DNA of 64,000 nucleotides from Andrena cerasifolii (lineage: Eukaryota > Arthropoda > Insecta > Hymenoptera > Andrenidae): positions 5,828,001 to 5,892,000 of the forward strand of contig NC_135121.1 in NCBI RefSeq assembly GCF_050908995.1, in the 5' to 3' direction. Below the pieces are notes generated by a model. The model was not told where the DNA came from. It did not search any database and saw only the letters and a program-made list of their open reading frames with translations. Positions 35,821-46,800 of this stretch are shown here, in pieces (position 1 is the first letter of the stretch; each line of letters begins with the position of its first letter). A program made the position numbers and the translations under genes.

Positions 35821-36964
35821 AGTGCTCAAGTAGAGCTAGGCTTTGCCAATCCCAATAGTTTTCTAATTTAGTATTTTACAGTACTCTACAGTATTCGCTT
35901 TACAGTAATGTTTCCCTACATCGTAACTGTGTCAAGATATTCGATACGGAAAGATTTATAATTTTAGTGCAGAGCCGCCACGAATGTCTGTGGCAATTAA
36001 CAGACAGGCAGTATAGTAATCAGGACGAGTGCACCAAAGCATGGCATGAAATTATACCGAGATGTTCAAAATTCAGACCAGTTGAATTGTATTTAATGTA
36101 TTAGGCATGTTTTATACTGCTCACTCTACCACGGACAAAGACCTACTGATTTCAGAAACAGGTACTTAACTTCTGTTTCAAATCAATCTGCACGCAGAAT
36201 ACGCAAATATGGCGCCGGCCTAATACAATCTCCCGCTAAATTTCAATTTTCCTGCTCTCCCCCCACTCTTTCGTCTTAGACCAGATAACAGTGGAGTTGG
36301 ACCGCCCGAAACCTTGACAAAAAATTGTGTAGACAACGTCGAACTTGTAGGATAAGGAACGATCCAGCGTATATCGAAAAAATACTGAGAATTTCAATAT
36401 ATTTATTGTACTTTTAGTTTCTCTTAATGATAAACGGACACGAGAAACCTCGTGACCAGCCTTTTGCGCAGGGGTTGAAAATAGTTATGATATCGGTTTC
36501 GGTTCTCGAAACAGTTACGAGAACCGAAATAATCTTGAAACAGTTACGAGTGAAAACGGTTCTATATTATATCGGTTCCGTAACGGTTATATGTCGGTTA
36601 TACAGTAAACTCTCGCAATAGGCTGGGCTCGCCTCAACCATGCGTAAGCGCCTTTTAAATTATGATTAAATAATAAATCTGTGAAAAATAAATTGATTCT
36701 CAAAAGTAGTTTGAAATAATCTTTTTTTTTAAGTTACGTTTAAGTTAAACCCTTATTAATGTGGCGTGCCCCCTTGAGTGTCTAAAGATTTAAACAAAGT
36801 AAATCGTACATACATACCGAAATTGTTGCAGAGCAACATCCAACTGTACATCGCATTTTTTTTTGCCACCGCACGTTTCAAAATACTTACGAACAATGTC
36901 GCATTTCTTTTCAAATCTCCAAACTTACATCGCTTTACGCGCCCCCGCACTACTCTAACCCCAA

Positions 36965-37179
36965 CCAATACTAATATCCAGAACAAGTTGGAAAGTGGAA
37001 TGCATAATGTCGGAATAAGTCAACAGAAATACTAAAAGTTTTTTATTAATATCTCGTAAACTAATAAATTCCCGAAGCAACAATTTTAGATTTAGGGTCC
37101 AAACACCCTCCCCACCCCTCCCCACAAATCTCGTGTCGATCGGCCACTGGGGCCATTCGGTAGTACAGCCACTGTTTCA
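36965..37179. mobile_element. Fragment of the 25355-type element (inverted)
   Basis: Carries the same AATTTATTAG/GATTTAGGGTCC blocks and ends GGGGCCATTCGGTAGTACAG. Confidence 0.55.
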
Positions 37180-37599
37180 GTCAGAACGGATATATAGCAG
37201 TTTGAAACGGTAATTCGCGGAACCGTTTCAACCCCTGTTTTGCATTTGATTTGTGAAAAACGAGAGATCTCGTGACTTTGTGTTAACTAGGCTGTTCTCG
37301 TAGCGTTGTGACCGTATTCCATTTTGAACTGATAACGTTGCACTCTAGAGCCTTCGAGGCATGTAACAATAATTTACATTGGATAATTAGGTCTACCGCG
37401 TACCTCGTCTGCGCTATTAGTATGCACATACCATATAAAGTTTCAATTATTCTGTGTACGATTTTTAACGAGAACATTTTTTTAATTATGAAGGGAATAC
37501 TTGTTCAATTCATTGTGATTTCTCTGCCGGTTTTGGCCATCCATTATTCCGCCGAATCTTAGGCGAAATTCGCGATTTGAGAGTTGGCGAAAAGATGAA

Positions 37600-40374
37600 A
37601 GTAGTTTCTAAGTTTTTCAATTTCATTTATTAATCGGTACTCGTCTATGTACAAGACTGCGCCTGATAATTCCCTCTATGATACAAGAGAGGTCCATTCA
37701 CAAAAAAAAAAAATAGCATTTCACCACCAAAACTCACTCGATACAATGCAATCAATTTTTTTAATCGCAATCGATTAAAAAAAAAGAGACAAAACAAAAG
37801 CAAAACTCCCGGCAACTATTTACAAATATAATTGATCAATTATCGATCGATTCATTACTGACCAATTAATTTCACATTACATAAAGGTAGAATTTCGTGT
37901 TCGATCTCAGGTATACTTAAAACAAGAACGAAAAGAATCGATAATCATACGCACACATTAAATTTTCATCATTCGTGTTTAAACTTATGATAATCAACTA
38001 TTTTACAATCCGGTTTTAATTAGCGAATAGACTAGAAATCAGCTACACATCGGGTAATTGTCAGTTCGTTATTAAATTATTTTCAAGAGATTATTTACTC
38101 AGTAAATAACTAATAAAGTAATTTAAAGATATTTAATTCCAAACGATCGAGCAATAATCAATCGACAATTAATTGATTATCAGCACTAACTGTGAGGTCT
38201 CTTATGAGAGACCAACAATAGTGACTTCATTAATTAATTAATCTAGAACCCAATTGATCAATTCATGACGAATCCTTTAAATTAATTAAAGAAACATAAT
38301 TTAACTTAAAGCACCCTAAAAAATTCTGTCCCTAAACATTGTGCTCCGACTTAGAAAATTCACTGCGATATTGTTATCCAATATTTCTCGTAACTGGCTC
38401 GATCTTATTTCCTCTCGCAATTCACATCACTTTGTTTATAAATTTATGCTTACCATGGTTGGACTATGTGTGAAGTAATTTATCTGCCTTTACGTGCATT
38501 AGTAACGTTGCATTATTATTTTTTTTTTATAACTTTCCTCGTCATTTTTGTATGCTTCAGCGTTTGTGAAATTCAATAAGTAAACGTATCAAATAGTTAC
38601 CACTAACGAAGTTCCTTTCGTCTTTCCATGACTAATGCTTCGGGCTTCCACAAATTAATCGAACTTTCCACGAACACAAAGTAACGATACAGTAGCTAAA
38701 TTGAGCACGCTGGTAAAAGAATTTCATTTGCTTTTCTATGGTAAGAAAACATGTCGTCGCTATTAATAAAGATCGCGTTGAATAAATTGTAGCATTTCGT
38801 AATTACATGACTGCGATACCTTCAGTCATTTTCAAGAATTAACTACTAATATACCGTGTTATTCTCTATACAATGTAAATTAATTTATATAATACATTTT
38901 CACTAACCCCCGCTTGTTTCGTATATGTATAAACTAATAACTCCGAATTACTTGTTTGCACGCATCCGGATCGATTATCACTAATCGACGTGTGCTACAA
39001 ATAATCATTTACACGTACTGTGTGTTTGTCTTTCACCTACGCAAGTCTACGGGATTTCATTGCTTTTTTAAAAATACGAACCACTTATTTACATCGAATC
39101 ATTTAAAAAACTAAATAATTCACGTGATGCAGCTGCTTTTTAAAAGTAAAAATAACGAAGGGGTCGTTAGCTTGGTTTTTCACAATTGCAGATCGTCGGA
39201 GCGTTGACAAAATAATCATTTCGGAAGTTCGCAGCCTATAAAATCATGTAATTAAACACAATACTGGACTATTATTGTACTGTTTCTCCAAGAAACAACA
39301 ACCTTTGTTCCCGTAACAGACGCGCAAGAGGCGTCGCTTATTACGAAACCAACATCCCATTAAATGCAATGCTTGAAGCATTTCCCAGCGATTTATTATA
39401 CAGAAATACGATTCGATGTCGAAGGCATGAGGATTAAGAAAGAAATTACTAACGCTGCGGGAATGTTCAACCATTATTAAGTAATATTGGGGAATATTGT
39501 TAATTAATGGTTCGATGATGCCAGAACTTGTCACACGAGTAAAATGAAGTAATTGAACACCGACGACGGACGTGTAGGATACAAAGTGTTATATCCTTGC
39601 AATTTAAATCAAACATTCCAACGGAAAAATACGATCAACGTCTTCAGAATGTTATAAAATACTGTAATGTAATTAAGTAATATGTTTCCTCCAGTGGCGG
39701 ATTTATGAAAAAAAGGCCCAGGTGGCAAACGTTGAGGGGCCCATTTTTTTCGGAAATATCAAGAGGTAGTTTACTAAAACGGGGCGAATCTACAGAAAAG
39801 TATAGAAAAAGTGCTTGGATAAAATCATAATTTATTTTTGAAGACGGGGCCCTAGGGGGGGCCTTCTGAGCAGGGGCCCATTTTTCGAGAGACTAAAGCG
39901 GTAGTTTAGTGAAAACGGGCTCAGCGTAATAATACAGAGAAAAAAATATAGTTTGGATAAAATCCATGGGGGGCCCTGTGGTGGGCCTTCCGAGCAGGGG
40001 CCCAGGTGGCAAGTGCTCATCGGCCGCCCTGTTAAATCCGCCACTGGTTTCCTCAGTCAATCGATATATCATTCAACGCTTATAAGATTATATAAAAAAG
40101 TAATAGATTCATACGGTAAAATTTCAGCATTTTGTACAACAATGTTTTCTTCTCATTAACAGTCGAAAGTTGAAATTTTCGCCCATACTGGGTACGCATT
40201 AAAAAGTAGATCATTTGTAAAAAAAATAATTTCCATTTTATGTTGGAGAATATTGTAATGTAAATCTAACAGAGAAGGTTGAATCGCCTATTTTACCATC
40301 GCTCCGACAATTCTCTTAAAACTTCATCTGAACTCCCCTTAATAATTTACTTAGCACGCAAACCGACAGTAGTC
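37600..40374 (-). other. Probable milton 3' UTR or downstream DNA
   Basis: AT-rich and, apart from one MITE (39692-40046), strikingly free of fold-back repeats compared with the rest of the window. A minus-strand AATAAA lies near 37627. This would fit a long 3' UTR. No protein is recognised in its short frames. Confidence 0.4.
39692..40046. mobile_element. hAT MITE family A, copy 4
   Basis: CAGTGGCGGATTTATG to TTAAATCCGCCACTG, with a perfect duplication GTTTCCTC at 39684-39691 and 40047-40054. It lies 330 bases after the milton stop, so it may be in the 3' UTR. Confidence 0.88.
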
Positions 40375-40857
40375 TCAAAGTAATCCACCCTTTCGCCCAA
40401 ACAGAAGCGAACTAATAGTTCCCAAAGCAGATTGCGCAGGCGATTCTTTTGTAACCGCGACAGGGATCGCAGACGTAACCTGTCCCAGGTCAGGCCTCGT
40501 AGCTCTAGCACCAGTTCTTCTTTGTCTATTTTGCTCCCTGCCCGACGCAGATCCGTCTTGCTTCTTTTCACCGATCTTCCGTTTTGTTGACGAGGAATCA
40601 CTTATCGAGGAAGAAGGCGATAGTTTCTCCTGGCTTCCGCTCGAGGAGATGGAGCTCTTCAGGAAAGTTAACTGAGCCATGGGACTATCGGTGCGTCTGG
40701 TGTACAGAGAACCTTGGAGCGCTAGCGGAGAGATAGAGGAGCCGACCGTCGTAGCCATTATAGTGTCGATACCAATTCTTTCGAGCTTTTCTACCAAACG
40801 GATACCACTGAGAGCTTTCTTCTCCGACCTGGAGAGCGTAGTCCGCTTTCTTTTCAC
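40375..40857 (-). CDS. milt: Milton exon I, C-terminal tail
   Basis: Acceptor TTAACAG. 160 codons and TGA: VKRKRTTLSRSEKKALSG, IRLVEKLERIGID, a Ser-rich basic region, ending SLLFGRKGGLL. Chosen over a shorter frame that starts one base later and stops early. Confidence 0.85.
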   Translation of the reverse strand: MKRKRTTLSRSEKKALSGIRLVEKLERIGIDTIMATTVGSSISPLALQGSLYTRRTDSPMAQLTFLKSSISSSGSQEKLSPSSSISDSSSTKRKIGEKKQDGSASGREQNRQRRTGARATRPDLGQVTSAIPVAVTKESPAQSALGTISSLLFGRKGGLL

Positions 40858-43800
40858 CTGTTAACAAACACGATCTAATGTTTCAACTATATCAAAGTGA
40901 ATCTTCAATTTATCTTTATCATTTCTGCATACGATACTATTTGCCAGATGAGAAGAAGAACGACTACCCGCAAACTGAAATGTCACAGGGGCAAGGGGAA
41001 TCGCCCGCTCGCTCCATCCTTATCCTCTCCAAGAAGTCCTACCTTTTAGGTTCTTAGCGGCTGTCCATATTCGCGGGCTGTCGTGATTTGTTTCGTTTGC
41101 AAGGAATTAGGTGGAGCGAGCCGGCGATTCCCCCCTTCCCCCTGTGACATTTCAGCTTGTGGGTAGTCGTTCTTCTTCTCATCTGGCAATAGTACATGCA
41201 TTGATATAAGTTTGTACTTAAGGAGAGGAAATGATAAATGTTATATGCGCGTGAGTCTATAATGAAGTCGTTAATATTAAACAAAAGTATTTTCTGCTTG
41301 TTTAAAGTCCTTTGCTATCGCCATTTGCAAGTGATAAGTATTATACGAATCCAGTTTACAAATAATTTGCATGTACGTTAACAAGATCGAGTTATAGTTA
41401 AGTATGTTTTTATGGAAATGTAGCTACACGTGCTTCAAACGTTTTATACCGCGCGACTATGCAGAATATTTTGCTATTACATTATTAATTAAAATAAAAT
41501 TATAATATTGAACTATATATAGGAATACTTTTACATGCCTCTGTTTCTCCACCAAACGTCCTCTTCAACAATTCTGCTCCACTGGATAATAATCCCAGAG
41601 AAAGTCCACTCTCGGGAGTTGGTGAACTAGATCGACTGTCTGGCGGACTAGCATCAGGACTATTGCAAGGTGTCGCGGTAGGTGTAAAATTCCTCTCCCC
41701 ACATGGAGTTCCAACACAAGAAGGCGTTACGGCTTTTATACCTAGTTTCAATGCAACATTTTCATTATTTTAATGGATCGATTTACTAAATATTTTTCTG
41801 TAATTATACAATGCAGTGTGCAGTTCCACCATTTATTATATAAGTTTACTGTATTATGTGAAAAACATGTCCCAGAAACAACCAAATCGAACTTCAGTAT
41901 CAAATATTGTCATTGCTCGAGTTTTTGCCTCTCGACCGTTAAGAACACTTTGACAAAATTTAACGTTAAATATCTTTGTAAATAATGCATAATTAGCTTT
42001 TTTTTCACGAAATTGATTAATTTCGTTTCAGTCTCATTCGAAAGATAGTGACTGAAATTAATCACCCTGAAATGTTACTGACCCCGCAGACTGTGCCTAG
42101 TTTTAAATAATTTGTAAGAACTATTAAAGCATTTTCTATTTTATTAATAAATACCTCTCTCATTCAGCATCTTTGCAAGCCCGAGGGTTGTTGAAAATGT
42201 TGAAGTCGAATTCCTTCTACTTAATGTTCTCGGAGTACTCATTCCAGAATTTAAAGCACTACTAGGTGCAGTTGCAACTCTACTACCCACAATACTTGGA
42301 GATACACTTGTGTGATCGTCGGGATGAAGAACAGTACTATTAGTGAAAGTATATATGGAGCCTGTGTCCTGAAAGAGTTTTCCGGGATTGGTATATTCTT
42401 CATCTTCCTCGAGGTCGCTGAGAGTATAAGTGACTAGGCCTAAATCTTCCAGGCCGCGGCCTCCTCTGGTCTTCACTCCTGGCCTTTCCTCCAAAAGTCC
42501 GCCTGTAGGATGAAGTATACAATTAAATTCAGTGTTTACCTAATTTTTATGTAGATGCGCCACTTAGAAGACATCAAATTACTAGAAAACAAACTGGCCC
42601 GTAATATCCACAATTAAAACTTATAGTAAAGACCAAATTCATTACGAAGTCCATTAGAAATATATAATATACCACTTTTGAATTTCAATTAAACATATTC
42701 TAAGCTCCTTCTACTTTATAACAAATTTAACTGTTATTTTAGAGAGTATAATTTTAAGAAATATTCACTTATTTTACCTAAAGAAAGAAGAGAAATAGAA
42801 GAGATTCGAGTACAGTATTGTGAAATTCATTTTAACGCCAAAGGCAGGGGCGGATTTAGGTTCAGGCTAACGGCTGCAGCCTAGGGCGGCAAATTTTGGG
42901 GAGCATCAAATTTTGGGAAGCGGCGAGGGGCGACAAATTTAGAGAGGCAGCAATTTTTTGGAAGCGATAAATTTTAGGGAGCGGCAAATTTTGAGAGGCG
43001 ATAAATTTCGGGGTGCAGCAAATTATGGAAGGCAGCAAATTTTAGGAAGCGGCGAGGAGGGGCGGCAAATTTTGGGATACGGCGGGGCGACAAATTTGGG
43101 GAAGCGGAACATTTTCGGGAGGATCAAATTTGAGGAAGCGGCAAATTCTGGGAAGTGGCGAGCGACAAATTTTAAGGGATGGTAAATTTGGGGGAGCGGC
43201 AAATTTTGGGGAGCGGCGAGGGGCGACAAATTTTGAGGGGTTGCAATTTTTCGGAAGCGATAAATTTTAGGGAGCGGCAAATTCTGGGGGGCGATAAATT
43301 TCGGGGTGCGGAAAATTATGGAGAGCGGCAAATTTTGGAAAGTGATAAATTTTGGGAAGCGGCGAGGGGCGGCAAATTTGGGGGAGCGAAACATTTTGGG
43401 GAATATCAAATTTGGGGGAGCGGTAAATTTTGGGAAGCGATAAATTTTGGGAAGCGGTGAGCGACAAATTTTAAGGGATGGCAAATTTGGGGAAGCGGCA
43501 AATTTTGGAGAGCGATAAATTTTGGGAAGCGGCGAGGGGCAACAAATTTTGGGGAGCATCAAATTTTGAGCGAAAGAAACTGGAAAAGGTTCAAACACGG
43601 AGGCTTGAGACAACTTAAAAAACAATTCACTCTTTTCATGTAGCAAATTAGCAATGACTCATATGTGAGTTGCCATATTGAATTAATTTTGAAATTGTCT
43701 CGACTCTTTTAAATTAAAATATTTGATGATATTTCGCGAAAAGGGCGGCAGACGTTTATTAGCCTAGGGGAGCCAAATCTTCAAATCCACCCTTGGCCAA

Positions 43801-46800
43801 AGGTTTACAAAGCATTACCTAAAGTTGGTGTAGCCAATTGTGTCCAGTGATGTAATGTCTGTGAGCCTTCGATAGGTTTTACTATTTGCAATTTCTCAGG
43901 GATTCTCCAAGCGTTTCCACCGTAACCACTTAAATTCCCGCTACTCCCCGTGGACATGATACTGTCCGGAGTTCTACAACCAAGAGGCACGAAAGTCGAC
44001 GGTGAATTAGCTCCAGCATCATAATCGTAACTATATCCTGCACCAGTGCTCAGACAAGCACGCCTCGCGAGGACTTCCGCTGGTGTTAATCTACGAAGAG
44101 CTGCTTCTAGGTCTGCTGCCCCAGGTGCTCCTGGTACTCCACTTTGTTGAGGACCACTAAAAATGCGCACAAGTTCTCATTTACTTATTGCAGACTTTAA
44201 TATTTAACCTGTTGTAAACGAGGAGCTGGCACCTAGTCTTTCAAAATTATCTGGCCTTACTAGATTCGGAATGGTTAAAGTAATTAAGGTACCCTGAAGA
44301 TAAAATGACTGTACGCAGCTCAGAAGACACTTAACTATTAGCACAGACAGACAAAAAAATTAAAACGATTCTAAGCATTTCGAATGTTGCACAAGTACAA
44401 ACAGCAAACAGAACTATGCAGCTACTATAAAAGTTCAAAAATTAAAACTAATTACTAGTCGCAACGTACTGTTCCTCCAAAAACCATGTAGGTCCAGTAG
44501 TAGCGAAGACTATTTTTCCACAACTACGCCAAACAATTTGGCACAACTGATAGATGAAATGGAGAAGCACTACGTTTTATAAAAACTTTATATTCAATAA
44601 ATTGTGAAAAACAATGCAGCCCCCTTCAAAGTGAATATTACTTTGGCTAATAACAAAGTACTCCAGTGTCTCGCTCGCAAAAAGTTAAGGAGTAGTTATA
44701 TAAAAAACATTGTTCGAAGCTTTTGGTTATTCAGAAAGTGAGAGACCAGAATTTGTTTCCTTCGCGTAACTCACACGCGCCATTCAGAAGCAACGAGCAC
44801 AAACTTACGGGTAATCTTCGAAGTCAGTAATAAGAGAGCCTTCTGAATCGCTGTGTCCAGTGGAATCCAAACTAGGAAATGTCGATGCCATAGGTCGAAT
44901 TTGTCCACAGCTCATCCGTGGTCCAGTAGAACCACTCGATAGAGTCGATGTAGTCATTGAGCCTATCCTTGGGAACTGGTTATTGTCAACTGCATACGAA
45001 CTCCTCGAGGCGCTTCTGACCGTTTCGAAGACTTTCTTGTAAGTTGGTCTGCGACAACAACGAGCAAGTAAAGTAAATTTCTATATAAATTATTAAGATA
45101 AATAATAACACCTATCCGGTGAAATATAAGTGTTAAATCTAAAGGTTCCTGAATGATAAACTGACGTACATTCTATCAGCGCTGATACCAGAATCCAAGC
45201 TGAGTTCAGAATAAAGAGAGGACTCTAATTCGGAAGCAATGGAATCTGGCTGAGGAGCGGCACCCATCGAGGGGAACAAAGATCCTCCTCTGACCGTTGG
45301 CATTCCTTTCTTCCTTTGTTTTCGCAACTGTTCTTGAGTTTCAGCTAATAAATTCACCACCTTGCAACAGAAAGAAATGTTACTGAAACTACTTGCCTGA
45401 AAATTGCTTAAACCTTCAGCGGATGCCTGGTGAACCCCACAGGAGTGACGTTAATATAGAGAGACTTCAATTTGCTTGGTAAAATTTAAAAAATATTTCT
45501 GCAAATGTGTGAAGCAGATACTGTCGAATATAAAACGTGACTATCTGTATGCACTGATTAAAAGATGGTTTCAGACCAAGTTCTACTGCGACTATTGCGT
45601 AGCATAAAGAGGAGACCTTAAGGGGGGAGCCTGGTGTAGCGGATCGAAGAAATCGATTTTTTTTTGCATAAATCAATAGTTAAACATCACGAGAATATGT
45701 TCCCAAAGCCGCAAAACGAAATTCGAAAAATTAAAGCGGATATAGCCGGTTTTGCTACGGAGCGCCAGGCTACCACAAAACTTGAAGTGTGTTTTTCTCG
45801 AAACGACAGTTTCACACTTTGCGGGCAATGTAACTCAAAAAATATTCAACCAATCGACTTGGCCTTGTGCACGGATATTTGTGAACATTTTCTTCATAGA
45901 GCTAAGTTATTAGTATAATGATATTGTTTAAATAAATAACTTTTTTTTAGACATTTAAGGCAAAATTTCGTTGGAAACAGTGAACTTTTTATTCAAGAGG
46001 CCGCCATTTGTTCATTTTGCATCTTTTAAGTTTCAAATTTCTTCATTCTGTGCGTACTCTCATAAACTAAAAGAAAATTGTTGGATTTTTGGTTTCAGAT
46101 GAAACCAAAAGACGCTACGTTGCCCGCAGTGCAATAACTGCGTCGCCAACGGACTGGGCATAACTTTGTTATTTGCCGCTCTTTTTTAATAATTTTTTTT
46201 TGTTATATACCTTAACCTGTTGATACAATATCCTGAAAGTTTCAGAAAGATCTATCAAATACTTTCTTTAAAAAAAATTCCCGAAAAATGCCTCGATTTT
46301 CATTTAGTTACACCAGGCTCCCCCCTTAATTAAAGGAGTATACAGGGGTTCTAGAAAAAAGCAATCGCGAGAGAACGTTTCCTCTCGCTGTAAATTAGCA
46401 TGCGTGTACTCGGCGCACGTTCTCGCCCACCCAAGTTAATCCTTAATATGCAAAGCCCCATTAAAGCTTCGGTTGTACCGTCTGGCTACTGTGCCTCGCC
46501 TATTAATACCGTGAAAAGGGTTAAATACGAGGTGGAAAAGAGGAAACGGAGCAAGAGGGCAGTTTATTTTAGCCCGAGGACACACCTCTGCGTATCGATC
46601 CTTGAATTCGGCCAGCTCACTCGCGAGAGTGTTTTGGTTATCCCTGGTGATGAGCAGAGTAGCTCCTACTTCGTCATGCTCGGCCATCAACTGCGCCAGC
46701 CTTAATTCCGTTTCGGCTAATTTTGCTGTCAAACTGACGATTTGCTCGTGCTGCAGTCGATTCTCTTCCTTCTGCCTGTCGAGCTCGTCCGCGATTCCAT

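Larger units (their letters stand above)
33763..37600. other. Intergenic DNA between ALKBH4 and milton
   Basis: A cluster of nested fold-backs (34373-35820), a short TTAGG tract and a fragment near 36965-37179. No gene recognised. Confidence 0.7.

Noticed and set aside
39244..39534. 96-codon minus-strand frame downstream of milton
   Set aside because: No family recognised and no initiation or splice evidence; more likely 3' UTR.
40685..40857. Alternative frame for the last milton exon (phase-1 join)
   Set aside because: It ends after about 57 codons and lacks the basic LVEKLERIG-type sequence of the long frame.
43023..43646. 207-codon open frame on the minus strand
   Set aside because: It is a translation of the purine-rich minisatellite; similar frames exist on the other strand and the peptide is a simple Pro/Lys/Ile/Phe repeat.
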